Assembly (NCBI GenBank): GCA_016125255.1 | Contig: WGMD01000028.1 | Coordinates: 1 to 64,000 of the forward strand | Reading direction: 5' to 3' | Length of the DNA: 64,000 nucleotides | Origin: Planctomycetota bacterium | GTDB taxonomy: Bacteria > Planctomycetota > Phycisphaerae > Phycisphaerales > Zrk34 | In this document: one piece after another, positions 1-8,183 of the stretch | How the letters are laid out: every line of letters starts with the position of its first letter | How positions within the stretch are numbered: the first letter of the stretch is position 1 | Translations under genes and position numbers: made by a program | The notes under the pieces: generated by a model | The model's database searches: none | What the model was told of the DNA's origin: nothing | What the model saw: the letters and a program-made list of their open reading frames with translations, nothing else

Positions 1-76
1 ACGTCCGCATCGAAACGAAACCCGCGCAAACTGATGCGCCTCACCCGCCCCCAGCCCCGCCCTCAAGGGCGGGGGG
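1..76. repeat. 76-bp direct repeat, copy 1
   Basis: Positions 1-76 are identical to positions 140-215. The unit ends in a G/C-rich hairpin around a central TCAAGG. It matches one half of the larger inverted-repeat element at 84-214, so this copy looks like a half element or the edge of a neighbouring element cut by the window start. Confidence 0.9.
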
Positions 77-83
77 GCAGAAG

Positions 84-214
84 CCCTCCCCCTTCGAGGG
101 GGAGGGTTGGGTGGGGGTGAATCGTGTCAGCCCCAAGCCACGTCCGCATCGAAACGAAACCCGCGCAAACTGATGCGCCTCACCCGCCCCCAGCCCCGCC
201 CTCAAGGGCGGGGG
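84..214. repeat. Inverted-repeat (MITE-like) intergenic element A
   Basis: The left arm is a CCCTCCCCC/GGGGGAGGG hairpin followed by GGTGAATCGTGTCAG. The right arm begins CTGATGCG and ends in a CCCCGCCC/GGGCGGGG hairpin. The centre holds CGTCCGCATCG. The same architecture recurs in reverse orientation at 47938-48066. The element lies just downstream of the FHA-ATPase stop codon, and its hairpins could also act as that gene's 3' stem-loop. No coding capacity is apparent. Confidence 0.75.
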
Positions 215-215
215 G
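140..215. repeat. 76-bp direct repeat, copy 2
   Basis: This is the second exact copy of the sequence at 1-76. It forms the centre and right arm of element A and ends a few bases before the stop codon of the minus-strand FHA-ATPase gene. Confidence 0.9.
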
Positions 216-220
216 CCGGA

Positions 221-1999
221 TTATTCCGTCCCCAGCACCCGCTCGATCTCATCCAGCGGGGTGACGCCTTCGGCGACCATGCGGTAGCCGGAGTCTTTGA
301 GACTGTTGAAGACTTCCATGTTCATCGCGCGGCGGAGGTCCGCGTGGGTGGGTTTGTCGAGGATGATGTCGCGCATGTCCTGATTGGTCGTCAATAGTTC
401 GTAGATCGCCGCCCGGCCGTGGAAACCGGTGTTGAGGCATTTGGGGCAGCCGGCGGGATAAAAAATCTGGCTGCATCCCTCGGCGAATCGGCCCATCTTC
501 ATCATCTGCTGCGGCTTGAGCGGCGCGCCCTGCTTGCAGTGATCGCACAGCCGCCGCACCAGCCGCTGCGCCAGCACCATGTTTAGCGCCGACGCGATCA
601 GATACGGCTCGACGCCCAGATCGAGCAACCGAAAAATCGTCCCGATCCCGTCCCTGGCATGCACGGTCGAAAACACCAATCGGCCGGTCATCGAGGCCTG
701 GAGCGCCACGCGGGCCGTCTCGGGGTCGCGGATTTCACCGAGCATGATGACATCGGGGTCCTGACGCAGGAGCGACCGCAGGAGCGTCGAGAACGTGTTG
801 CCCTGCGCTTCGTTGATGGGTATCTGCGTGACGCCCTCGATCTGGTATTCGGGGGGGTCTTCGATGGTGATGATGTTGCGCTGATGGGCATCGATGTCGC
901 GCAGGGCGGCGTAGAGCGTCGTGGTTTTGCCCGACCCGGTGGGCCCGCAGACGACGAGCATGCCGGCGTCCTGTTTGAGCAGGCCGCGCAGTTGGTTGTG
1001 CATCCAGTCGGGCAGGCCCAGGTCGGCGAGGCGCTGCGGGCCGACCGCCTGATCCAGCACGCGCAGGGCGATCTTGTGCCCGTGCATCGACGGCGTGATC
1101 GACACGCGGTAGTCCACTCGCCGGCCGGGGAGCATGGCGGAGAAGCGGCCTTCCTGAATCGTCTGCCGGGCGGCGATGTCCATGTCGCAGAGGATGCGGA
1201 TGACGCCGGCGAGTTTGGTCGCCACGGTTTTATGTAGCGTCACCGCGTCGACCATCATGCCGTCGACACGGATGCGGACATGCACCTCGTCGCGCTTGGG
1301 GTCGATGTGCACATCGGAGGCGGCGCTTCGGGCGCAGAGGACGAGAATCTGTTTGAGCATCGACGTGGCGGGGCTTTGGTCGTGCGCCGACTGGACCACT
1401 TCGTCGCGCGCGTTGATGAGCCGCACGTCCGACGCGGTGATCGCACCGGCGGGCAGGGACGCGATGACGTTGTGCAGTGATTTGTGATTTTCATCGACGA
1501 TGTCGGGCGAAAGCTCATCGTCATCGTCATCGAGTGTGACGGTCGATTTGGCGGGCGCCTTTTTAGGCGGCCTGGCGGCGGGACGCTTGGGCGATTTCGG
1601 CGCTTTGACGGAGGCGGGGGCTTCGTCTTCAGGGACGAGCTGAACTTCATCGACGGGTTCGCCGAGATCCGGGACTTCGCTTTGCTCGGTCCGCGGCATG
1701 GGAGGCGCGGCGGTGGTTTGGATGAGGGCGATTTCGACGCCGCCGATTTTGACGACGTCGCCTGGCTTGAAGGTCGCGCTGGTGATGCGGTCGCCGTTGA
1801 GGCGCGTGCCGTTGCGCGAGCCGAGGTCGAGGACTTTGACTTCGTTGCCGTTGTATTCGATGACGGCGTGGTAGCGGCTGGTACGGTCGTCGACGAGTCG
1901 GACGACGTTGCCGGGGTGGCGTCCGATGGTGATGGGGGTGGAGCCGATGGTTACGGTCTGGTGGCTCGTCGCGCTTCGGATGTGAAGTTCCAGCCCCAT
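221..1999 (-). CDS. FHA-domain GspE/PilB-type secretion or pilus ATPase
   Basis: A 592-residue cytoplasmic ATPase of the type II secretion/type IV pilus (GspE/PilB) family. An N-terminal FHA domain covers residues 5-95, with GR at 26-27, SRYH at 41-44 and NGT at 63-65, the usual phosphothreonine-binding positions. An acidic and Ala/Pro/Lys-rich linker follows to about residue 165, then the ATPase core with Walker A GPTGSGKTTT near residue 350 and a C-terminal tetracysteine zinc motif (CDHC and CPKC, near 487 and 509). By family knowledge it powers assembly of a pilin-like fibre; the FHA domain suggests control by Ser/Thr phosphorylation. No pilin, secretin or GspF-like gene is adjacent, so its partners lie elsewhere. 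Confidence 0.9.
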   Translation of the reverse strand: MGLELHIRSATSHQTVTIGSTPITIGRHPGNVVRLVDDRTSRYHAVIEYNGNEVKVLDLGSRNGTRLNGDRITSATFKPGDVVKIGGVEIALIQTTAAPPMPRTEQSEVPDLGEPVDEVQLVPEDEAPASVKAPKSPKRPAARPPKKAPAKSTVTLDDDDDELSPDIVDENHKSLHNVIASLPAGAITASDVRLINARDEVVQSAHDQSPATSMLKQILVLCARSAASDVHIDPKRDEVHVRIRVDGMMVDAVTLHKTVATKLAGVIRILCDMDIAARQTIQEGRFSAMLPGRRVDYRVSITPSMHGHKIALRVLDQAVGPQRLADLGLPDWMHNQLRGLLKQDAGMLVVCGPTGSGKTTTLYAALRDIDAHQRNIITIEDPPEYQIEGVTQIPINEAQGNTFSTLLRSLLRQDPDVIMLGEIRDPETARVALQASMTGRLVFSTVHARDGIGTIFRLLDLGVEPYLIASALNMVLAQRLVRRLCDHCKQGAPLKPQQMMKMGRFAEGCSQIFYPAGCPKCLNTGFHGRAAIYELLTTNQDMRDIILDKPTHADLRRAMNMEVFNSLKDSGYRMVAEGVTPLDEIERVLGTE

Positions 2000-2108
2000 C
2001 AGAATCGTAGATTAGGGCAAGGGGGTCGGGTCGTCCAGTTGATCGGATGCGATGATGGTGCTATCACTAGCGACCCTGCGCGAAGCGGGAACAGACCTCA
2101 TGCGAATG

Positions 2109-2143
2109 CACCCTCACCCCAGCCCTCTCCCGAGGGGAGAGGG
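2109..2143. repeat. Half copy of the inverted-repeat element, in the leuB leader
   Basis: About 35 bases match the right terminal arm of the element at 6814-6964: a CACCCTCACCCC stem-strand followed by a CCCTCTCCC/GGGGAGAGGG hairpin. It ends 18 bases before the leuB start codon, immediately upstream of the ribosome binding site. Confidence 0.75.
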
Positions 2144-2161
2144 GGCAGGAAGGAACGCGAA

Positions 2162-3247
2162 ATGTCACTGAATCTTGCGGTGATCGGCGGCGACGGGATC
2201 GGGCCGGAAGTCACGCGGCAGGCGCTGCGCGTGCTCGAGGCGATCGCGCCGAGCGTCAAGCTCGGCTATACGACGAAGGACTTCCCCTTCTCGGCGGAGC
2301 ATTTCATCCAGACCGGTCACGTACTCACCGACGCCGACATCGCCGAGCTTCGCAAGTTCGACGCCATCGTGCTCGGAGCGGTCGGCGGCAAGCCCAACGA
2401 CCCGCGCCTTGCCGGGGGCGTCATCGAAAAGGGCATCCTGCTCAAGTTGCGATTTGATCTGGACCAGTACATCAATCTGCGTCCGGTCAAGCTGTATCCG
2501 GGCATCGACACGCCGCTCAAGAATAAGACGGAGAAGGACATCGACTTCGTCTGCGTCCGGGAGAACACGGAGGATTTGTACTGCGGGCTGGGCGGGATCA
2601 TGCGGAAGGGGACGGCGCAGGAGGTTGCGAATCAGACGATGGTGGCGACGCGCTACGGCGTGGAGCGGTGCGTGCGCTATGCGTTCGAGCTGGCGCGCAC
2701 GCGGACCCGGAAGCATTTGACGCTGGTGCATAAGACGAATGTGCTCAACTTCGCCGGCGACACCTGGCTGCGGACGTTCAAGGAAGTCGCGGCGGAGTAC
2801 GCCGATGTGCAGACGGGGTATCACCATGTCGATGCGTGCTGCATGTACATGGTGGCGAGCCCCGAGGTTTACGATGTGATCGTCGTGCCGAACATGTTCG
2901 GGGACATCATCACGGACCTTGGCGCGGCGATCGCCGGGGGCATGGGCATCGCGGCGTCGGGCAACCTCAATCCCGACGGCGTGGCGCCGAGCATGTTCGA
3001 ACCCGTGCACGGCAGCGCCCCGGACATCGCCGGTCAGAACATCGCCAACCCGATCGCCGCGATTGATTCGATGGGCCTGCTCCTCCGCGAAGTCGGCCGC
3101 ATCAAGAATGAGAGCGCCGCCGTGACGGCAGGCCGGAAGATCGGCGCGGCGGTGGTGAAGATCACGCCCAAATTCACCGGCAAAAAGCTCGACCGCAGCG
3201 GGTACAAGTGCGATGAGATCGGAAAGATGATCATTGACGCGCTTTGA
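2162..3247 (+). CDS. leuB: 3-isopropylmalate dehydrogenase
   Basis: A 361-residue NAD-dependent beta-decarboxylating dehydrogenase, assigned to leucine biosynthesis (oxidation of 3-isopropylmalate). It opens [17 protein letters not shown] and carries LGAVGG, the substrate-binding [10 protein letters not shown] stretch, [20 protein letters not shown], the metal-site segment [13 protein letters not shown] and the NAD-loop region [14 protein letters not shown]. The frame is open far upstream, but homology begins at this ATG, which has AGGAAGG about 8 bases before it. Members of this family can act on homoisocitrate or tartrate; LeuB is the best call from overall sequence. No other leu gene is in the window. 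Confidence 0.88.
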   Translation: MSLNLAVIGGDGIGPEVTRQALRVLEAIAPSVKLGYTTKDFPFSAEHFIQTGHVLTDADIAELRKFDAIVLGAVGGKPNDPRLAGGVIEKGILLKLRFDLDQYINLRPVKLYPGIDTPLKNKTEKDIDFVCVRENTEDLYCGLGGIMRKGTAQEVANQTMVATRYGVERCVRYAFELARTRTRKHLTLVHKTNVLNFAGDTWLRTFKEVAAEYADVQTGYHHVDACCMYMVASPEVYDVIVVPNMFGDIITDLGAAIAGGMGIAASGNLNPDGVAPSMFEPVHGSAPDIAGQNIANPIAAIDSMGLLLREVGRIKNESAAVTAGRKIGAAVVKITPKFTGKKLDRSGYKCDEIGKMIIDAL

Positions 3248-3385
3248 GATTGGCGAAAGGGCAAAGCACGGGATGGCCGTCGCTGAACTTTCGAGGCGTC
3301 CTGCCGGGGAATATTGACACTTGTGCGGGGCGCGGCGATCATTGGCTGATATTGACGCAACGGGGTTTTCTTTAAGGAGCATATC

Positions 3386-4468
3386 ATGGCGCCGGGGACA
3401 TTTGGGGCGTGGTGGAGAGCGTTTGCGATCATGAGCGTGATGGCGCCTGTCGGCTTAGCGCAAACGGAGAAATATGATCCGCCGCTGTTCGTCGCTTATC
3501 AGGGCGACAAGGTTTGTTACATCGATGCGGACGGGAAGGTGGTTTTCACGACGCCGTTCGAGGCAGCCGACGAGTTTCAAGAAGGTCGGGCTGTCGTCAT
3601 TGAGGGGGCGAAGCACGGCATGATCGACGGAACCGGCAAAGTCGTTGTGCCGCCCCGATACGATGTCATGGTTTCCGTTGAACACGGGCTGGCGGCGGTC
3701 AACATGGGGTACAAGGAACGCGTAGGCGAAGCCGGGGTCACCGAAGTCGTTGATCCGGGGAAGTGGGGCTTCATCGACGTCAACGGCAAGGTCGTCATTG
3801 AACTGAAGTATCCGTCAGCCTGTTCGTTCTCAGAGGATCTGGCGGCGGTAAAGACGGCGGAGGGACATTGGGGATACATCGATCGTACGGGGAAGATGGT
3901 GATCGCGCCGCAGTTCGAGGAAGCAAGCCGTTTCTCGGGGGGATTGGCGAAGGTGCGGGCGCCGGGCGGGGACTGCGGATTCATCGACAAGTCGGGCAAG
4001 ATCGTGATCGAACCGAAGTATCTGATGGCAGAGGATTTTTCGGAAGGTCTGGCGGCTGTCAAGACACGCGTGCCGGAAGACAGGTATGGTTTCATTGACC
4101 GTCAGGGCCGGATGGTGATTCCGCCGATCTTCTCATTTGCGGAAGGGTTCTGCGATGGCCGCGCACCTGTGGCGGTCGGCCCACCGGGGCGATGGCGGTT
4201 CGGATTCATCAATGATGCCGGGAATTTTGTGGTCAAGCCGCAATATTTGTCCGTCGGGAAGTTTTATATGAACCTCGCTCCCGTCAAGATCAATGGCAAA
4301 TACGGCGTCATCGATTTGAATGGGAAGTTGGTGATTGAAGCGAAGTTCGACGAAATCGCCGAGTTCCATAATAACCGGGCCATGGCCAAGATCGGCGATC
4401 GATGGGGCTACATCACGCCGCAAGGGGCGTGGGTCTGGTCCGAGGTGTACAAAGAGGAAGCGCCATGA
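3386..4468 (+). CDS. Exported WG-repeat protein
   Basis: A 360-residue protein made almost entirely of WG (KWG-type) repeats. I count about nine units of the form GFID..GK.VI.P.., each roughly 35 residues. The first about 25 residues are hydrophobic and end VGLAQTE, consistent with a signal peptide. The start follows AAGGAG with a short spacer. WG repeats are beta-rich and of largely unknown biochemical role in bacteria, so no reaction is assigned. The stop is 113 bases before the next gene, which may or may not be co-transcribed. Confidence 0.85.
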   Translation: MAPGTFGAWWRAFAIMSVMAPVGLAQTEKYDPPLFVAYQGDKVCYIDADGKVVFTTPFEAADEFQEGRAVVIEGAKHGMIDGTGKVVVPPRYDVMVSVEHGLAAVNMGYKERVGEAGVTEVVDPGKWGFIDVNGKVVIELKYPSACSFSEDLAAVKTAEGHWGYIDRTGKMVIAPQFEEASRFSGGLAKVRAPGGDCGFIDKSGKIVIEPKYLMAEDFSEGLAAVKTRVPEDRYGFIDRQGRMVIPPIFSFAEGFCDGRAPVAVGPPGRWRFGFINDAGNFVVKPQYLSVGKFYMNLAPVKINGKYGVIDLNGKLVIEAKFDEIAEFHNNRAMAKIGDRWGYITPQGAWVWSEVYKEEAP

Positions 4469-4581
4469 CGGGAGGTGCGAACGCCCAAAGGTGGCGATCG
4501 CTGAGCTTTGGATTGGCGAAGATGGAGCGCGCCGTCGGGGTTTTGCCGCGGATGAAAACGGGGGCGTGCTACGATAGGGGT

Positions 4582-5049
4582 ATGACACACGACATGGACA
4601 AGCCGATGACGTGCCGACGACTCGATCGTTCGGGGCATCACGCGCGCATGCGTTCGAGTCTGCAGCTGATCGGACCGTCGGTGCTCATCGCGGGGCTGAG
4701 CATGGTGGCGTGGGGCATTTACGATATTTTTGTGCACGGGAACATGGCGTTTCACTTTTCGCCGTTCGCGGGGATGCTCTTGATCTTCGTCGGCGCGGTG
4801 ATGACGCTCAACGGATATCTGGGCGCGATGATGCGCTATCAGGCCAATGAGATGGCGCCGGTGGCGAGCGATGCGGTCAACGATCTGGCGGAGGGGACGC
4901 AGGAAGGGGTGCGGACGAGCGCTCGGGCGATGGCCAGCGGGCTGCGCGAAGGATTCACGCAGGAGGCGCCGACGGGCTACTGCACCACCTGCGGGGCGGG
5001 GCACGCGGCGGAGGCGAATTTCTGCGCCAAGTGCGGCAAAAGGCTCTGA
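4582..5049 (+). CDS. Small membrane protein with C-terminal zinc ribbon
   Basis: A 155-residue hypothetical protein. Two hydrophobic segments (about residues 25-47 and 52-75) are followed by a polar helix and a C-terminal zinc ribbon, CTTCGAGH...FCAKCGKRL, ending at the stop. The N-terminus would be cytoplasmic with a short hairpin in the membrane. The frame is open upstream to 4402, but that part overlaps the WG gene. ATG at 4582 is preceded by TACGAT six bases upstream, a possible -10 element, which would make the mRNA leaderless. Function is unknown; the zinc ribbon suggests metal-dependent protein or nucleic-acid contacts. Confidence 0.7.
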   Translation: MTHDMDKPMTCRRLDRSGHHARMRSSLQLIGPSVLIAGLSMVAWGIYDIFVHGNMAFHFSPFAGMLLIFVGAVMTLNGYLGAMMRYQANEMAPVASDAVNDLAEGTQEGVRTSARAMASGLREGFTQEAPTGYCTTCGAGHAAEANFCAKCGKRL

Positions 5050-5084
5050 ATCGACGTTGATTGAAGGGGGGTTGAAAATGGGAC

Positions 5085-5113
5085 TGGACAAACCGGATCG
5101 GATGGGCGATAAT
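5085..5113 (+). promoter_or_regulatory. Sigma-70-type promoter for rho
   Basis: TGGACA (5085-5090), a 17-base spacer and GATAAT (5108-5113) give five of six matches in each hexamer. Transcription would start near 5120, leaving a leader of about 190 bases before rho. Confidence 0.55.
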
Positions 5114-5309
5114 GTCTTTATCAGTCGGGGGAGCTTCGCCCAACAAAGAGGCGGGCGGGGAACCGAGACGATTCGAGCGTTCGGCGGGTGTCAGAGCCAT
5201 TTTCTCGCCGCCGGGCAATCGGTAAACACGCGGATGTTCGGTCAGCGATGCGGCGCAGCCCCAAGGGCCGGCCTGTCTTTACCGAATCATCCCACGAGCA
5301 CAACCGAAA

Positions 5310-6488
5310 ATGAGTCAACGCACTGGCGTGATTGATCTGTCGCAGACCACCGATGGTCGTCTGCGCCTGTTGGACAAGACCCTCGTCGAGCGGGCGGAGG
5401 ATCCGTTGATCCCGACGCGCCTGATCGATCAGTACGGGCTCCGCACCGGGCTGACGGTCAGTTGCATCGTCGGCGCCAAGCGCGGACCCGAACCCAACGG
5501 CAAGAAGAAGAAAAAGAAAAAGTCGCGGCTCGCGAAGGAACTCGGGGCGGCGCCGCGCGTCGAGCAGATTCTCGAAATCGATCACATTCCCGTCGATCAG
5601 TACAAGGGCTTCCCCGCCCTCGAAACGCGCACGAGCATCGATCCGCAGCCCCGGCTGACGCTCGAATACCCCGGCTGCCCGCCGGCGTGTCGGCTCATCG
5701 ATCTGTTCTGCCCGATCGGGTACGGCCAGCGCGGTTTGATCGTCTCGCCTCCCAAGGCCGGCAAGACGACGCTGCTTCAGCAGATCGCCTTCGCGATTCA
5801 GAAGAATCATCCGAACGTGATCGTGTACGCGCTGCTCATCGATGAGCGGCCGGAGGAAGTGACGGACTTCCGCCGCAATGTGCCCTGCGATGTGCTCGCG
5901 TCGAGCAATGATCATCCGCCGGAGCGTCACGTGGGGCTGGCGATCATGGGCATCGAGCGGGCCAAGCGGCTCGCCGAGGAAGGCAAGCATGTCGTCATTC
6001 TGCTCGATTCGCTGACACGCGTCGGGCGTGCGTTCAACACCGCCCCCGGCATCGCTCAGACCGGGCGCACCTTGTCCGGCGGTATCGATGCCTCCGCGCT
6101 GTCGATCCCCAAGCAGCTTTTCGGCGCCGCGCGCAATACGGAGGAAGCCGGTTCGCTGACGATCCTCGCGACCTGCCTCGTCGACACCGGCTCGCGCGGC
6201 GACCAACTCATCTTCGAAGAGTTCAAGGGCACGGGCAACATGGAGATGATCCTCGACCGCGACATCGCCAATCACCGTGTCTTCCCGGCGATCAACCTCG
6301 CCGCCTCGGGCACGCGCAAGGAGCATCTGCTCATCGATCAGCCCACGCTCGACACGACCACCGCCCTGCGCCGCCGGCTCCTGACGATGCCGCCCCTCCA
6401 GCAGGTCGAGCAGCTTCTTAAGGCGCTGGAGCACTACAAAACCAACGACGAACTCGTCGGTAAAAACCAGCCGGCCTCCGCCCGCTGA
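5310..6488 (+). CDS. rho: Transcription termination factor Rho
   Basis: A 392-residue hexameric RNA-dependent ATPase that ends transcription of untranslated RNA. After an N-terminal RNA-binding part, the ATPase core shows GYGQRGLIVSPPKAGKTT (Walker A, about residues 140-155), LIDERPEEVTD, the Walker B region VVILLDSLTRVGRAFN, the Q-loop region SGGIDASAL and the R-loop region GSLTILATCLVDTGS. It is shorter than E. coli Rho at the N-terminus. It carries a run of seven lysines near residue 65 where OB-fold RNA contacts would be expected. No Shine-Dalgarno is visible before the ATG. A strong intrinsic terminator follows the stop codon. Confidence 0.96.
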   Translation: MSQRTGVIDLSQTTDGRLRLLDKTLVERAEDPLIPTRLIDQYGLRTGLTVSCIVGAKRGPEPNGKKKKKKKSRLAKELGAAPRVEQILEIDHIPVDQYKGFPALETRTSIDPQPRLTLEYPGCPPACRLIDLFCPIGYGQRGLIVSPPKAGKTTLLQQIAFAIQKNHPNVIVYALLIDERPEEVTDFRRNVPCDVLASSNDHPPERHVGLAIMGIERAKRLAEEGKHVVILLDSLTRVGRAFNTAPGIAQTGRTLSGGIDASALSIPKQLFGAARNTEEAGSLTILATCLVDTGSRGDQLIFEEFKGTGNMEMILDRDIANHRVFPAINLAASGTRKEHLLIDQPTLDTTTALRRRLLTMPPLQQVEQLLKALEHYKTNDELVGKNQPASAR

Positions 6489-6513
6489 TCACTTCGCATT
6501 CGATCGCATCATG

Positions 6514-6546
6514 GGCCCGACTCGCTGAAGCGAGTGGGGCCTTTTT
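6514..6546 (+). terminator. Intrinsic terminator of rho
   Basis: GGCCCGACTCGC and GCGAGTGGGGCC pair around a TGAA loop and are followed by TTTTTC. It lies 26 bases after the rho stop codon. Confidence 0.85.
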
Positions 6547-6600
6547 CATTGTGTGACCGTCCGCGTGTTAAAGTGTGCGTCACAACAAAAGGAGCGCCCC

Positions 6601-6801
6601 ATGGCCCGACTCATCCGTCACGAAGCGACCGGCCCGCATGAGATTAAAGCGTCGAGCGAAAGCACATGGATCTGCATGTGCGGCCTGTCGCAGAATTACC
6701 CGCTCTGCGACGGGCATCACAAACTCTGCCGCAAACAGGAACAGCCCGGCAAGCTGTATCGCTACGAAGGCGAGACGGCGATTGAGATTGAAGAGAAGTG
6801 A
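6601..6801 (+). CDS. CDGSH iron-sulfur domain protein
   Basis: A 66-residue protein with the CDGSH-type 2Fe-2S motif CMCGLSQNYPLCDGHH (residues 26-41): three cysteines and one histidine as ligands. Family members are small redox or cluster-transfer proteins; the exact partner is unknown. ATG at 6601 is preceded by AAAGGAG at a good distance; an upstream GTG at 6553 would add 16 residues that do not look conserved. The gene stands alone, between the rho terminator and inverted-repeat element C. Confidence 0.85.
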   Translation: MARLIRHEATGPHEIKASSESTWICMCGLSQNYPLCDGHHKLCRKQEQPGKLYRYEGETAIEIEEK

Positions 6802-6813
6802 GGCGATCCGGTT

Positions 6814-6964
6814 CCCTCTCCCTCCGGGAGAGGGTCAGGGTGAGGGTGCTCTCAAATATGAGCGACGACCCTTTTGAAGACGCCATGTGTTGAAATGTCG
6901 TGTGCATCGAAGCGTGCGCGACTGCGGCGCACCCTCACCCCAGCCCTCTCCCGGAGGGAGAGGG
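6814..6964. repeat. Inverted-repeat (MITE-like) element C, 151 bp
   Basis: The terminal 35 bases at each end (6814-6848 and 6930-6964) are inverted copies with about two mismatches. Each end folds into its own CCCTCTCCC/GGGAGAGGG-type hairpin. The about 80-base centre shows no clear gene. The right end overlaps the last codons and stop of the minus-strand glycosyltransferase gene. Confidence 0.85.
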
Positions 6965-8179
6965 GGTCGATGCGGCTTCGATGAGGACCTGTTCGAGCGC
7001 GTCGACGTGGACGTCCATGCTGATGCGGGCGGCGAGGCCGGTCGTCGCGGCGGCGCAGCGGGCGCGGAGATCGTCATCGCAAAGTTCCGCCATCGCGCGC
7101 TCCAGCGCCGCGACATCTGTCGGCGAAGCGATCACGCGCCCGGCCTGACCTTCGCCGGCGGGCATCTCGATGTTTTCATCAAACGGCGAGAGCGCGACGG
7201 GCTCGCCCTGCGGGGCGGCGATCCATTGGGAGGCGCCGTTGTAGCGCGTGCTGACGGCGGGGACGCCGTGCAGGAGCGATTCGAGAATAACCTTGCTGGA
7301 GGGGTCGTACCAGGTGGGCAGGACGGTGACGTCGGCGGCGGTGTAGAGCGCGTCCATCTGGCGCGTCGGGCCGACCCATTTGACTTCGTGCGACAGGCCC
7401 AGCGCATGCACCTGTTCCTGCGGGCGGTGGGCGAGCGTGCCGGCGACGATGAGCCGGGCGCGGGGCTGCACCGGCTTGAGTTTGGCGAAGGCATCGAGCA
7501 GGTAGCTGAGCCCTTTGAGCCCCGGGTTCATCGCGGCGAAGAAGAACACGACGTGATACGGCTCAAGCCCGAGCACGTCCCGCGTCTTGTCACGCAGCGC
7601 CGCGCGCTCCGCCTGGCTCATCGGCCGAATCTCCGCCGCGTTGGGAATCAAGGCGATGCGGCGGGAACTGATCGTGTAATGGTGAAAGAGCTGATCGGCG
7701 ACATACGGACTGATCGCGACGATCTTTTTCACCAGCGGGCTGTTGAGCGTGCGGCGCTCGGCGGCGAGGAGCGCGAGCTGTTTGGGCGTCAGCGCGATGC
7801 TGATCTGTTTGAGGAGGCGCTTCAGTTCCGTGGAGCGCATGGCGACGTTGCGGGCGAGGGTTTCTCGCACCGTGCCGCCGCGCGGTTCGACGACGGCGGC
7901 GGGCGCGGCGGTGGTCATCGACAAGCTGACATCGAACTTGCCGCGCGCCAGTTCGCGCGTGGACCAGTGGGCGTAATGGATCAGCCCGGCGGCGAACTTG
8001 GGCGGCAGGCCGGGGCAGGCGCGGATCGTCACGCCGCTCATCGCATCGGGCGCGGCCCGACCGGTGAGGATCGTCACCGAATGCCCGCGCTCAACAAGTC
8101 GTCGGGCGATCTGCTCGGTGGAGCGCTCCGCACCGCCGGCGGCGGGGTCGAATTTCTCGATGAGAATGGCGATATTCAT
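6935..8179 (-). CDS. Family 4 glycosyltransferase (GT-B fold), LPS-type
   Basis: A 414-residue glycosyltransferase. It opens MNIAILIEKFDPAAGGAERS, typical of the acceptor domain of GT4 enzymes. The donor domain has FFFAAMNPGLKGLSYLLDAF, LIVAGTL and the nucleotide-sugar region TVLPTWYDPSSKVILESLLHGVPAVST, including the E..H/E-type signature. It starts four bases after the stop of the heptosyltransferase gene, so the two are surely co-transcribed and probably act in LPS core assembly. The sugar transferred cannot be told from sequence. The last about ten residues (TPSPSGRGLG) are encoded by the terminal repeat of element C, which also supplies the stop codon. Confidence 0.88.
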   Translation of the reverse strand: MNIAILIEKFDPAAGGAERSTEQIARRLVERGHSVTILTGRAAPDAMSGVTIRACPGLPPKFAAGLIHYAHWSTRELARGKFDVSLSMTTAAPAAVVEPRGGTVRETLARNVAMRSTELKRLLKQISIALTPKQLALLAAERRTLNSPLVKKIVAISPYVADQLFHHYTISSRRIALIPNAAEIRPMSQAERAALRDKTRDVLGLEPYHVVFFFAAMNPGLKGLSYLLDAFAKLKPVQPRARLIVAGTLAHRPQEQVHALGLSHEVKWVGPTRQMDALYTAADVTVLPTWYDPSSKVILESLLHGVPAVSTRYNGASQWIAAPQGEPVALSPFDENIEMPAGEGQAGRVIASPTDVAALERAMAELCDDDLRARCAAATTGLAARISMDVHVDALEQVLIEAASTPSPSGRGLG

Positions 8180-8183
8180 GCGA

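Noticed and set aside
1484-2161. 226-codon N-terminal extension of leuB
   Set aside because: It is antisense to the FHA-ATPase gene, crosses a repeat and has no homology; the LeuB start at 2162 has a ribosome binding site.
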